Origin: Actinomycetes bacterium
GTDB taxonomy: Bacteria; Actinomycetota; Acidimicrobiia; Acidimicrobiales; Microtrichaceae
Length of the DNA: 9,930 bases
NCBI GenBank assembly: GCA_023450775.1
Contig: JAEXGP010000298.1
Span: 1 to 9,930 of the forward strand
Direction: 5' to 3'
Positions 1 to 6,863 of the stretch are shown here, in pieces. Below the pieces are notes generated by a model that did not search any database, was not told the DNA's origin, and was given only the letters and a program-made list of their open reading frames with translations. The position numbers were made by a program, and so were the translations under genes. Every line of letters starts with the position of its first letter. Positions within the stretch are counted from its first letter, which is position 1.

Positions 1-564
1 GCCTTCGACCTCGTCGGCACCGACCCGTCGGGTGACGCCGTCGCCATCGGCGTGCTCGGCGCCCCGCACCGCACGCTGCTGGCGTTCCTGACCACGGGGT
101 GCACGACCTGCCACCAGTTCTGGTCCGCCTTCGCCGAAGGCGTGGAGCTGCCCGCTCCCGACATCCGACTGGTCGTCGTGACCCAGGGTGCCGAGGCCGA
201 GACGCCGGCTCGTGTCGCCGAGCTCGCGCCCGCCGGCGTGGACGTGCTGCTGTCGAGCGACGCCTGGGAGGACTACGGCGTGCCGGTGGCGCCGTACTTC
301 GCGCTCGTCGACGGCGACGAGGTGGTGGGCGAGGGTGCCGCGGCGTCATGGCCCCAGGTCGTCGACCTGCTCGGCCGGTCGCTCGCCGACGCGGGTCGCT
401 CGCTGGCCGCGCCCGGCGACACCCGGCCGTCCCGGCGGGCGTTCCTGACCGGACGGGACCGCACCGAGCGGATCGACGCCGAGCTCGCCGCCGCCGGCAT
501 CCGCCCCGGCGACCCGCGGCTCTACGAGCCGGTGATCGACACCGACCCGGAGGACGGGCGTTGA
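1..564 (+). CDS. Thioredoxin-fold protein (TlpA/MauD-like), 5'-truncated by the window edge
   Basis: The frame is open from base 1 to the TGA at 562-564, so the gene almost certainly begins upstream. A GTG at base 52 exists, but it would remove the strand that normally precedes the active site. Counting from base 1, residues 25-40 read as a beta strand followed by the active-site turn C34-T-T-C37 and a helix, the thioredoxin pattern. VPVAPYF at residues 94-100 supplies the expected cis-proline loop (P98), followed by a strand. The visible part is 187 residues. Family knowledge suggests a thiol-disulfide oxidoreductase; the CTTC dipeptide resembles TlpA/MauD-like proteins more than classical CGPC thioredoxin. 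Cellular location cannot be decided because the N-terminus, where a signal or membrane anchor would lie, is missing. The last 50 or so residues are a charged, Arg-rich tail outside the fold. The stop overlaps the next gene's start, so the two are probably translationally coupled. The fold is fairly certain; the substrate is unknown. Confidence 0.8.
   Translation, partial: AFDLVGTDPSGDAVAIGVLGAPHRTLLAFLTTGCTTCHQFWSAFAEGVELPAPDIRLVVVTQGAEAETPARVAELAPAGVDVLLSSDAWEDYGVPVAPYFALVDGDEVVGEGAAASWPQVVDLLGRSLADAGRSLAAPGDTRPSRRAFLTGRDRTERIDAELAAAGIRPGDPRLYEPVIDTDPEDGR
549..553 (+). promoter_or_regulatory. Ribosome binding site supporting a TTG start at 561
   Basis: GGAGG lies 7 nt before TTG 561, inside the end of the upstream thioredoxin-fold gene. 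The TTG and the upstream TGA share bases in a TTGA overlap. This site favours TTG 561 over ATG 597, which has no purine-rich sequence in front of it. Confidence 0.55.
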
Positions 565-1073
565 GCCCCGCACGCGCCGTCACGGCCGCCCGCACGATGA
601 GCGCCCACGGCCTGTCGGTGCAGGTGCCGTCGGGCTGGGACGGCTCGATCCGCCGTCTCGCCGGCGACGCGAACGACACCCCCGCCACCGACGTCGGGCC
701 GCTGGGCACGACGAACCCCGTGCTGCACGTGGCGAGCTTCCGACTCCCGGCCGTCCGGGGCGACTACGGCGGCGGCGCGGTCGAGCTGATGGGGCCGCAG
801 GACGTGTTCATCGCCCTGGTCGAGTTCGATCCCGAAGCCGGCGACACCCCGCTGTTCCAGACGGTGGGCCTGCAGCGGCCGCTGCGGGTCACCGACTTCG
901 ACCGTGCGACCATGCACCGGCCGCTGCAGGGCGCGAGCGGTCACCAGCAGTTCTTCCACGTGGCCGGACGCGCCTTCGGGCTCTACGTGGCGCTCGGCGC
1001 CCACCGTCTCCGCGCCGTGTCGGTGCCGCGGGCGGACCGGGTCCTGGCGACGCTGTCGATCACGCCCGCGTGA
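561..1073 (+). CDS. Conserved-looking protein of unknown function, coupled to the thioredoxin-fold gene
   Basis: I do not recognise this 170-residue protein (158 residues if it starts at ATG 597). The TTG start at 561 is chosen because GGAGG sits 7 nt upstream and the start overlaps the previous stop as TTGA. ATG 597 is the alternative and gives an N-terminus MSAHGLSVQVPSGW that would begin exactly at the first predicted strand, so homolog alignment could favour it. The protein has no signal peptide, membrane segment or cysteine. It is rich in alternating hydrophobic residues separated by Gly/Pro turns, which suggests a compact mostly-beta domain. Tight coupling to a thiol oxidoreductase suggests that both products are made in proportion and possibly act together, but with no cysteine it is not an obvious redox partner. 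Its function is left open. Confidence 0.7.
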   Translation: MSPARAVTAARTMSAHGLSVQVPSGWDGSIRRLAGDANDTPATDVGPLGTTNPVLHVASFRLPAVRGDYGGGAVELMGPQDVFIALVEFDPEAGDTPLFQTVGLQRPLRVTDFDRATMHRPLQGASGHQQFFHVAGRAFGLYVALGAHRLRAVSVPRADRVLATLSITPA

Positions 1074-1101
1074 CCGGCCCGTGGTGAACCATGCGGCGCC
1101 C

Positions 1102-3168
1102 ATGGAGCCCGTGCAGACGGTGCTCGTGGTGGCCAAGTCCCACCTCGACGTGGGCTTCACCGACCTCGCCGGCGCGGTGCGGGAGCGGTGGCTCCGGGAG
1201 CACCTCCCCAAGGCCATGTCCGTCGCCCGCCGGCTGCGCGAGCGCGGCGACGGGCCGAGGCTGTGCTGGACCGCCGGGTCCTGGATCGTCAACGAGGCGC
1301 TCGAGGAGCCCGACCGCGAGCTGCGGCTCGCCGTCGAGTCGGCGATCGAGGCCGGCGACCTGGCGTGGCACGCGCTGCCGTTCACGACCCACACCGAGCT
1401 GGCCGACCGATCGCTCCTGGCGCACGGGCTCAGCCTCTCGGCCCGCCTCGACCAGTGGTTCGAGCGCCGGACCCGCGCCGCCAAGCTGACCGACGTGCCG
1501 GGCCACACCCGAGCGCTCGTGTCGCTCCTGGCCGACGCCGGGGTGGATCTGCTGCACGTGGGCATCAACCCGGCCGCGCCGGCGCCCGACGTGCCGCCGG
1601 TGTTCCGATGGCGGGACCCGGCGGCGCCCGGGGCGTCGCCCGGCGGGCCGGCGCCCGAGGTGACCGTGGTCCAGCAAGCCGGCGCGTACGGTTCGCTGCA
1701 GGTGCTCGCCGGCACCGGCACCGCGGTGGACGTGTGGGTGACCGGCGACAACGACGGGCCGCCGACGCTCGAGGACGTCGTCCGGCGCTGGGACGAGCTG
1801 CGTATCGCCCACCCCGGTGCGGAGATCCGCGCCGCCACGCTCGACGACGTCGCCGACGTGCTGCGCCTGGTGGCCGGCGCCCTCCCCGTGGTCACGTCCG
1901 AGATCGGCGACACCTGGGTGCACGGGGTGGCCTCGGACCCGTCCAAGACGGCGGCGTTCCGGGAGACGTGCCGGCGTCGCCGGCAGTGGATCGACGAGGG
2001 TCGCATCGCGGCGGAGGACCCGGCGCTGTGGCGGGCGTCCACGCAGCTGCTGCTGGTGGCGGAGCACACCTGGGGCCTGGACCAGAAGACGCACTGGCCG
2101 GACACCGAGCACTGGTCCGAGCAGCAGCTGTCGTCGGTACGGCCCCGGCAGGCGACGCGGCGCTTCGAGTGGAGCTGGAGCGAGCAGCGGACGTATCTGG
2201 AGCGCTTCCGCGAGGTGCTCGAGCGCGCCGGGCGGGTGGACCTGGCCGACGACGCCCGGGAGGGCATGCTCCTCACCGGTCCGGCGCCCGTCTCGATCGA
2301 CGGCCTCGTCGCGCTGCACCGGCCCGAGGGCGGCGGACCGATCACCGCCGCACTCGGCGACGTCGAGGTGGCGGTCGACCCGCACGACGGCGCGCTCGTC
2401 GGCCTGCGCGCGACCAGGGCGGGCAGCCTGGTCGAGCTCGTCGGCGGTGGCCAGGCACTCGGCCGTCTCGGCCACCGGACCTACGACGCAGAGGACTACC
2501 GGCGGTGGTTCCAGACCTACAACGCCGGTGCCATGCCGCAGGACCGCGACTGGGCGCTGTGGGACAACACCAAGCCGGGACTCGAGCACAGCGGCGCGCG
2601 GTCCGCCTGGTACGCACCGGACCTCGTCGGGGCGTGGGCCGGGCGGCGCGAGGCCGCCGACGGTGCGCCGGGGGCGCACGTGCTCCTGCTCGAGCTGGCG
2701 TTCTCCGAGGAGGTGCGTGCCACCAGCGCGGCGCCGCACTGGGTGATCGTCGGCTACGAGCTGGTCGACGGCCGGCCCGACGAGCTCGCCTGCTGGCTGC
2801 AGTGGGTGGGCAAGCCGGCGGCGCGATGGGCCGAGTCCACCTGGTGGTCGTTCGTGCCGACAGTCCCAGACCCGCAGTCGTGGACGATGGTCAAGCTCGG
2901 CGAGGAGGTGTCCCCGCTCGACGTCGTGTCCCGCGGGGCGCGCACGCTGCACGCGGTCGAGTCGGTGCGGCACCCCTCGGGCGTGCGGATGGAGCTCCTG
3001 GACGCGCCGCTGGTCGCGCCCGGCTCGCCGTCGCTGCTGCGCTTCGACGACCGCCAGCCCGACCTCTCCGGCGGCTGGCACGTGTGCCTGTACGACAACG
3101 TCTGGGGGACGAACTTCCCGATGTGGTGCCCCGGAGACGCGAGGTTCCGCCTGACGCTCGGCTGGTGA
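1102..3168 (+). CDS. GH38-like glycoside hydrolase family protein (DUF5054 type)
   Basis: This is a 688-residue protein without a signal peptide, so it is probably cytoplasmic. Residues 14-21 read HLDVGFTD, matching the HxD metal-binding strand that opens the GH38 alpha-mannosidase catalytic barrel (H14, D16). Residues 131-135, DVPGH, correspond to the GH38 motif with the nucleophile aspartate followed by a Gly-His (candidate D131). EIGDTWVHG at 267-275 is a further conserved-looking metal/active-site segment with H274. The N-terminal signature and the length near 700 residues fit proteins I know as DUF5054, a GH38-related family without a firmly established substrate. The C-terminal half (about residues 400-688) is beta-rich and Trp-rich, as in the sandwich domains of GH38 enzymes. 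ATG 1102 is chosen because it lies just before the first barrel strand; GTG 1081 or 1084 are possible and none has a clear ribosome binding site. It lies 28 nt after the upstream gene. Hydrolysis of an alpha-linked glycan is inferred. Confidence 0.82.
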   Translation: MEPVQTVLVVAKSHLDVGFTDLAGAVRERWLREHLPKAMSVARRLRERGDGPRLCWTAGSWIVNEALEEPDRELRLAVESAIEAGDLAWHALPFTTHTELADRSLLAHGLSLSARLDQWFERRTRAAKLTDVPGHTRALVSLLADAGVDLLHVGINPAAPAPDVPPVFRWRDPAAPGASPGGPAPEVTVVQQAGAYGSLQVLAGTGTAVDVWVTGDNDGPPTLEDVVRRWDELRIAHPGAEIRAATLDDVADVLRLVAGALPVVTSEIGDTWVHGVASDPSKTAAFRETCRRRRQWIDEGRIAAEDPALWRASTQLLLVAEHTWGLDQKTHWPDTEHWSEQQLSSVRPRQATRRFEWSWSEQRTYLERFREVLERAGRVDLADDAREGMLLTGPAPVSIDGLVALHRPEGGGPITAALGDVEVAVDPHDGALVGLRATRAGSLVELVGGGQALGRLGHRTYDAEDYRRWFQTYNAGAMPQDRDWALWDNTKPGLEHSGARSAWYAPDLVGAWAGRREAADGAPGAHVLLLELAFSEEVRATSAAPHWVIVGYELVDGRPDELACWLQWVGKPAARWAESTWWSFVPTVPDPQSWTMVKLGEEVSPLDVVSRGARTLHAVESVRHPSGVRMELLDAPLVAPGSPSLLRFDDRQPDLSGGWHVCLYDNVWGTNFPMWCPGDARFRLTLGW

Positions 3169-3198
3169 GCCCGCCGCGTGCTCGTTCAGACTGACCCG

Positions 3199-3969
3199 AT
3201 GCCGTCACGTCGGAGGCAGGACCACCCCACGAGCACGTCGCGCCGCCCGGGCGGCGGCGTGGTCGTTGTCGCCGTCGCCGTCGTCCTGGTCTGCAGTGGT
3301 CTCGCCGCCTGCGGCGGTGAGGCCGCGTCGGACGACGGGGCGTCGGCCGGTGGCGAGCACAAGGTCACGGTGGCGGGGGACTCCATCTCGGTGGGTCTGG
3401 GCTCGCAGCTCCGGGCGGTGGTCGAGGGCGCGGACGGCGCCGACGACGTGGTCGTCAAGGTCATCGGCGAGTCGGGCACCGGTCTGGCCCGGCCCGACAA
3501 GTTCGACTGGCCGACGCGCATCCGCGAGCTCGTCGCCGACTTCCCGCCCGACGTCCTGGTGTTCTCGGTCGGCTCCAACGACGCCCAGGACCTCACCGAC
3601 GCCGACGGCGACGTGGTCGTCACCATGTCGGAGGAGGACGAGTGGGACGCCGAGTACTCGCGCCGACTCGCCGAGGTGTTCGACGCGGCCCGACCGGCCG
3701 ACGCGGACGAGCCGACGATCGAGGTGGTGTGGGTCGGGCACGTCCGCACCGCGGAGGACTCGGTCGCCGACACGAACCGCCGGGTCCACCGCCTGGCCGC
3801 GGAGGTCGCCGCCGACCGGCCGTGGGTGGTGGTGCGAGACCTCGCCGACCTGCTCGGCACCGGCGAGTCGACCGCCACCCGGTGCCTCGTGGACGACGGC
3901 CTGCACCTGACCGTCGACTGCCTCACCGAGGCCGACGAGGCGCTCCTGCCCGACGTGCTGCCCGGCTGA
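3199..3969 (+). CDS. SGNH-hydrolase lipoprotein (DUF459-like)
   Basis: This is a 256-residue exported protein. An Arg-rich start, a Val/Ala/Leu segment (about residues 20-34) and the lipobox L35-A-A-C38 predict a lipoprotein anchored on the outer face of the membrane, followed by a short Ser/Asp/Gly tether. SGNH blocks appear in order: G60-D-S62-I with nucleophile Ser62, a second-block glycine near 93-95, G-S-N127-D with Asn127, and D233-G-L-H236 with the catalytic Asp and His. The stretch TGLARPDKFDWP (94-105) is the hallmark I associate with DUF459 proteins, an SGNH branch linked to cell-envelope or acyl-group chemistry. C229 and C241 flank the Asp-His motif and could form a disulfide. ATG 3199 gives a standard lipoprotein signal; GTG 3178 would add seven residues, and neither has a clear ribosome binding site. 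It starts 30 nt after the GH38-like gene. The esterase/acyl-hydrolase fold is well supported; the substrate is unknown. Confidence 0.85.
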   Translation: MPSRRRQDHPTSTSRRPGGGVVVVAVAVVLVCSGLAACGGEAASDDGASAGGEHKVTVAGDSISVGLGSQLRAVVEGADGADDVVVKVIGESGTGLARPDKFDWPTRIRELVADFPPDVLVFSVGSNDAQDLTDADGDVVVTMSEEDEWDAEYSRRLAEVFDAARPADADEPTIEVVWVGHVRTAEDSVADTNRRVHRLAAEVAADRPWVVVRDLADLLGTGESTATRCLVDDGLHLTVDCLTEADEALLPDVLPG

Positions 3970-4030
3970 CGCGGGGACGGCCGACGTCACACCGGGAACA
4001 CCGGGTCGGGTACCGGGGTTGGTGCAGCGG

Positions 4031-4666
4031 ATGAGCAGCATCGAGTTCTTCTTCGACCCCGTGTGCCCCTTCGCCTGGCTGACCAGCCGCTGGGCCACGG
4101 AGGTGGCCGACCAGACCGATCTCGACATCGAATGGCGGTTCATCTCGCTCCTGTACCTGAACGAGCAGAAGGACGTGCCGGAGCAGTTCCGGCAGGGCCA
4201 CCGCTTCGGGCTCGGCCTGCTCCGCATCGCCGCGGCGGTGCGCGAGCAGCACGGCAACGACGGCGTGGCCGCGGTCTACACGGCGTTCGGGGACAAGCTG
4301 CACACCGAGGGCGGCAGCGCCAAGCTGTTCGGCGGCGAGCATCCCGGACCGCTCGTGGTCGACGCGCTGGCCGCGGCGCGTCTGCCCGCTTCGTACGCCG
4401 ATCACGCGGACGACGACAGCCGCGACGGCCTGATCCGGAGCGAGACCGAGCTCGGCCTGTCGCGGACCGGGCCCGACGTCGGCACGCCGATCATCACCTA
4501 CGACCTCGAGCGCCCCGAGTCGTCGTCGTTCTTCGGCCCGGTGATCAACCGGATCCCGCGTGGCGACGAGGCGATCGAGCTCTGGGACGCGCTCGTCACG
4601 CTCGCCCGCATCCCCGGGGTGTCGGAGCTCAAGCGGTCGCTCCGGGGTCAGCTCGACTTCAGCTGA
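4031..4666 (+). CDS. DsbA-family protein of the Rv2466c (mycothiol-dependent nitroreductase/mycoredoxin-2) type
   Basis: This is a 211-residue cytoplasmic DsbA-fold protein. The N-terminal strand FFFDPVCPFAWLTSRW (6-21), the RFISLLYLNE segment, the helical insert, T152-P153 as cis-proline, and the C-terminal FFGPVINRIPRGDEAIELWD closely follow the layout I recall for Mycobacterium tuberculosis Rv2466c, a mycothiol-dependent reductase that activates nitro prodrugs. The active site is C12-P-F-A15: the resolving cysteine of the usual CPWC is alanine, leaving a single reactive Cys. That suits a monothiol mechanism with mycothiol but not a dithiol DsbA cycle. Related one-cysteine variants exist in actinobacteria as far as I recall. 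ATG 4031 is preferred; TTG 4019 and GTG 4022 lie in frame upstream but only lengthen a non-conserved leader. The gene begins 61 nt after the lipoprotein gene and ends 38 nt before a convergent gene. Family assignment is confident; physiological substrate unknown. Confidence 0.88.
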   Translation: MSSIEFFFDPVCPFAWLTSRWATEVADQTDLDIEWRFISLLYLNEQKDVPEQFRQGHRFGLGLLRIAAAVREQHGNDGVAAVYTAFGDKLHTEGGSAKLFGGEHPGPLVVDALAAARLPASYADHADDDSRDGLIRSETELGLSRTGPDVGTPIITYDLERPESSSFFGPVINRIPRGDEAIELWDALVTLARIPGVSELKRSLRGQLDFS

Positions 4667-4678
4667 GCCGCGCTGATG

Positions 4679-4704
4679 CCCGCACCGGCGAGCCCCGGTG
4701 CGGG
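4679..4704. terminator. Bidirectional hairpin between convergent genes
   Basis: The arms CCCGCACCGG (4679-4688) and CCGGTGCGGG (4695-4704) are perfect 10-bp complements around a 6-nt loop. The hairpin begins 12 nt after the stop of the DsbA-family gene and abuts the stop codon of the opposite-strand gene. There is no T-run on either side, as is common in high-GC actinobacteria. Position between two convergent stops supports a shared terminator. Confidence 0.7.
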
Positions 4705-5046
4705 TCAGACCTGGTCGTCGTCCCGCGCACCGGGCGCGGTCTCGTCGCGCGTGCGGCCGCCCTGGATGCGGCCGGCGAGATCGTCGAGCGATGCGCCGAG
4801 CGCCTCGACCAGTCCACCGGCGGCCGAGGTGGCGGCTCGGTGCACCTCGGGGTCGTTCACCGTGCGGGTGATCGCCTCGGCCAGCTCGTCGAGCGAGGCG
4901 TTGACCCGGTCGAGCGCGCTGCGGACCTCGGTCTCGGCCCGCTCCTCGTCGGCGTCGGCCCGGTCCCGACCCGTCGACCAGCTCCCCTGCAGGGTGCGGC
5001 CGAGGGCTGAGAAGCGCTCCCCGACGTCGTTCCAGTCGGTCGCCAT
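4705..5046 (-). CDS. Small helical, charged protein of unknown function
   Basis: This is a 113-residue soluble protein with no cysteine, signal peptide or membrane segment. The start is ATG (complement of 5044-5046) preceded by AGGAGG at a 4-nt spacing, a strong ribosome binding site. The N-terminus ATDWNDVGERFSALGRTL resembles short actinobacterial proteins with a DWxxVGExFxxLG opening, for which I know no function. Residues about 30-65 are heptad-compatible and dense in Glu/Asp/Arg/Ala, and residues 66-96 look like a second amphipathic helix, so a helical hairpin or coiled coil that self-associates is plausible. The last 17 residues are a disordered acidic/Arg tail. It is convergent with the DsbA-family gene, divergent from the LLM monooxygenase gene, and probably monocistronic. 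Base composition at codon position three and the good ribosome site make it a real gene rather than a shadow frame. Confidence 0.75.
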   Translation of the reverse strand: MATDWNDVGERFSALGRTLQGSWSTGRDRADADEERAETEVRSALDRVNASLDELAEAITRTVNDPEVHRAATSAAGGLVEALGASLDDLAGRIQGGRTRDETAPGARDDDQV

Positions 5047-5050
5047 GGAA

Positions 5051-5079
5051 CCTCCTCGTGCACGCGTGCGTCGTGGAGG
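5051..5079 (-). promoter_or_regulatory. Ribosome binding site of the small helical protein, with a possible masking hairpin
   Basis: On the minus strand AGGAGG occupies 5056-5051, 4 nt before the ATG. CCTCC (minus strand, 5079-5075) lies upstream and is exactly complementary to GGAGG within the ribosome site. The sequence between them contains the perfect 10-bp palindrome GCACGCGTGC (5060-5069). Folding could therefore sequester the ribosome binding site. The ribosome site itself is firm; its masking is only a possibility, because the outer stem is 5 bp. Confidence 0.45.
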
Positions 5080-5142
5080 AACCTACTGCGGCGTGTTGCC
5101 GGGGAATGAGCGGCGTCTCACGACGGTTGACGTGTCATGCAA

Positions 5143-5156
5143 CCCCGTGGACGGGG
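5143..5156. repeat. Short inverted repeat upstream of the LLM monooxygenase gene
   Basis: CCCCGT-GG-ACGGGG is a perfect 6-bp inverted repeat located 6 nt before the AGGAGG ribosome binding site of the LLM gene. It could be a repressor half-site pair or a small leader hairpin (5-bp stem, TGGA loop). No convincing -10 element was found near it, so its role is not established. Confidence 0.35.
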
Positions 5157-5173
5157 ACCGACAGGAGGCAGCG

Positions 5174-6262
5174 ATGTCCGAGCACCACAACGACGAGCAG
5201 CGATCGGCGGCGGCCGAGCACCGCCCGCTCGAGCTCGGTCTGGACACGTTCGGCGACGTGACGGTCGGCGACGACGGACGGCGGCTCAGCCCGCCCGAGG
5301 TGATCCGCGACGTGGTCGAGGAGGCGGTGCTCGCCGACCGCCTCGGCCTGGACTTCTTCGGGGTGGGGGAGCACCACCGTGACGACTTCGCCGTGTCGTC
5401 CCCGGAGGTGGTGCTCGCCGCGATCGCCGGACGCACCGAGCGCATCCGGCTCGGTTCGGCCGTGACCGTGCTCTCGTCCGACGACCCGGTCCGCGTGTTC
5501 CAGCGCTTCGCCACGCTCGACGCCGTGTCCGGCGGTCGCGCCGAGGTGATCCTGGGCCGGGGCTCCTTCACCGAGTCGTTCCCGCTGTTCGGCTACGACC
5601 TGGCCGACTACGAGGAGCTCTTCGAGGACAAGCTCGACCTGTTCGTGCAGCTGCTCGAGGAGCAGCCGGTCAACTGGTCCGGGTCCACCCGCCCGCCGCT
5701 GGTCGACCAGTCCGTGCAGCCGACCACCGCCAACGGCCTCCGTGCCAGCGTCGGCGTCGGCGGCAGTCCCGAGTCGGTCGTCCGGGCCGCCCGGTACGGC
5801 CTGCCGCTCGTGCTCGCGATCATCGGTGGCGACCCGCTGCGCTTCGCACCGTTCGTGGACCTGTATCGACGGGCGCTCGAGCAGCTCGACCGCCCCCGCC
5901 TGCCGGTCGGCATCCACAGCCCGGGCCACGTCGCCGAGACCGACGAGGCCGCGCGCGAGGAGCTGTGGCCGCACTACCGGGAGATGCACCTGCGGATCGG
6001 CCGGGAGCGCGGGTGGCCTCCCATGACCCGCCACCAGTTCGAGCAGGCCGCCGGCCCCGACGGCGCCCTGTACGTGGGCTCGCCGGCAACGGTCGCGGCC
6101 AAGATCGTCCGGGCGGTCGAGGGACTCGACGCGGATCGGTTCGACCTCAAGTACAGCGCCGGGACGTTGCCGCACTCCTCGATGATGCGCAGCATCGAGC
6201 TCTACGGCACCGAGGTCGCGCCGCTGGTGCGGGAGCGACTTGCCCGAGCCGAGGCGGCCTGA
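5174..6262 (+). CDS. LLM-class flavin-dependent monooxygenase (Atu2307/SP_0267-like)
   Basis: This is a 362-residue protein with a bacterial luciferase-like TIM-barrel. ATG 5174 follows AGGAGG at 5163-5168 with a 5-nt gap, which fixes the start although the frame is open far upstream. After a polar 16-residue lead, LELGLDTFGD (19-28) forms the first barrel strand. GVGEHH (63-68) is the typical active-site segment of the luciferase family. AVTVLSSDDPVRVFQRFATLD and GGRAEVILGRGSFTESFPLFGYDL, then VGVGGSPESVV and the late LYVGSPATVAAKIV segment, match the subfamily I know as Atu2307/SP_0267 LLM monooxygenases. Such enzymes use reduced flavin, probably FMNH2 or F420H2, and molecular oxygen or a substrate hydride; the cofactor cannot be decided here. 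No substrate is known for the subfamily. It is transcribed divergently from the small helical protein gene and ends just before a strong hairpin, so it appears to be a single-gene unit. Confidence 0.92.
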   Translation: MSEHHNDEQRSAAAEHRPLELGLDTFGDVTVGDDGRRLSPPEVIRDVVEEAVLADRLGLDFFGVGEHHRDDFAVSSPEVVLAAIAGRTERIRLGSAVTVLSSDDPVRVFQRFATLDAVSGGRAEVILGRGSFTESFPLFGYDLADYEELFEDKLDLFVQLLEEQPVNWSGSTRPPLVDQSVQPTTANGLRASVGVGGSPESVVRAARYGLPLVLAIIGGDPLRFAPFVDLYRRALEQLDRPRLPVGIHSPGHVAETDEAAREELWPHYREMHLRIGRERGWPPMTRHQFEQAAGPDGALYVGSPATVAAKIVRAVEGLDADRFDLKYSAGTLPHSSMMRSIELYGTEVAPLVRERLARAEAA

Positions 6263-6272
6263 TCGACACGTT

Positions 6273-6305
6273 CGTCCGACCGGGCACCGAATGTCCGGTC
6301 GGACG
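6273..6305 (+). terminator. Strong hairpin terminator after the LLM monooxygenase gene
   Basis: An 11-bp perfect stem (6273-6283 with 6295-6305) extends inward by one G-U, one C-G and one A-U pair to 14 bp, closing on the 5-nt loop CCGAA. It begins 10 nt after the TGA of the LLM gene. No T-run follows, but its strength and position fit a terminator that isolates this gene from the pilin operon. Confidence 0.7.
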
Positions 6306-6365
6306 CAGTGGTCGAACGCGGTTCAGGACTGCTCAACGCCGTGACTTCCGGGCCGATCGTGGACC

Positions 6366-6863
6366 GTGACCAGCCGACCACACCCGGGACGCCGCGCACC
6401 GGCGCGCCGCGGCCAGTCGGGCGTCACGCTCGTGGAGGTGCTGGTCGGCATCGCCGTGATGGTGCCCCTGACGCTCGCGTCGGTGACCGGACTGCTCCTC
6501 GGCATGAAGGTGTCGTCGGGGAACCAGGTGGGCCAGCAGCTCGAGGTGGCGTTGACGACGGCCGGTGAGGACCTGAAGTCGGTGCCGTACCTGATCTGCG
6601 GCAGGTCGGAGGAGTACCAGGAGCTCCTCGACGCGTGGGACGACGCGCTGTCGGTCGAGCTCGTCGGGCGCCGCCAGCCCTCGATCACAACGACCGTCGC
6701 CGTCGTCGAGTACTGGGACAGCTCGTCCGGGCGGTTCCGCACGAAGTGCAACGGCGACGACGGTGCCCAGCGCCTCACGATCACCGTGTCGGCTCGCGAC
6801 AGCTCGACGTCCGGCACCACCGTCAAGCGCAATGCCGCCGCTCGGGAGCCCGGCGCGCGATGA
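6366..6863 (+). CDS. Minor prepilin-like protein (PilV/GspI position), first gene of pilin operon
   Basis: This is a 165-residue protein with a type III signal typical of type IV prepilins. A basic leader (residues 1-19, many Arg) ends in GQSG, followed by V-T-L-V-E-V-L and a hydrophobic helix to about residue 46. A prepilin peptidase would cut after G19, giving mature residues V+1 and E+5 (E24), the glutamate used in subunit docking. The globular part has just two cysteines, C78 and C128, likely the single disulfide of a pilin D-region. Its small size and first place before a PilW-like and a PilX-like gene suggest the PilV/GspI role in a tip complex. Start is GTG 6366, the only in-frame start after the stop at 6342-6344; no clear ribosome site precedes it, so translation may be weak. 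The stop overlaps the next start as ATGA. The prepilin nature is secure; the PilV/GspI equivalence is inference. Confidence 0.85.
   Translation: MTSRPHPGRRAPARRGQSGVTLVEVLVGIAVMVPLTLASVTGLLLGMKVSSGNQVGQQLEVALTTAGEDLKSVPYLICGRSEEYQELLDAWDDALSVELVGRRQPSITTTVAVVEYWDSSSGRFRTKCNGDDGAQRLTITVSARDSSTSGTTVKRNAAAREPGAR

Noticed and set aside
522..2345. A 607-codon open frame on the minus strand opposite the GH38-like gene
   Set aside because: Its translation is a Ser/Arg/Thr-rich string without domain motifs, and it lies antisense to a gene with clear catalytic motifs. Long shadow frames are expected at this GC content.
1060..3194. Further long open frames on both strands over the GH38-like gene (1060-3081 minus and 1188-3194 plus)
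   Set aside because: They read as Arg/Gly/Ala/Pro-rich low-complexity protein, the typical signature of out-of-frame high-GC DNA.
5127..5132. TTGACG as a -35 promoter element before the LLM gene
   Set aside because: No -10-like sequence is found 16-18 nt downstream (the region is GACGGGG-like), so a promoter call is not supportable.
4676..5173. Upstream in-frame extension of the LLM monooxygenase back to base 4676
   Set aside because: AGGAGG directly before ATG 5174 and the match of the barrel to that start fix the N-terminus; the extension is the antisense of the small helical protein gene.
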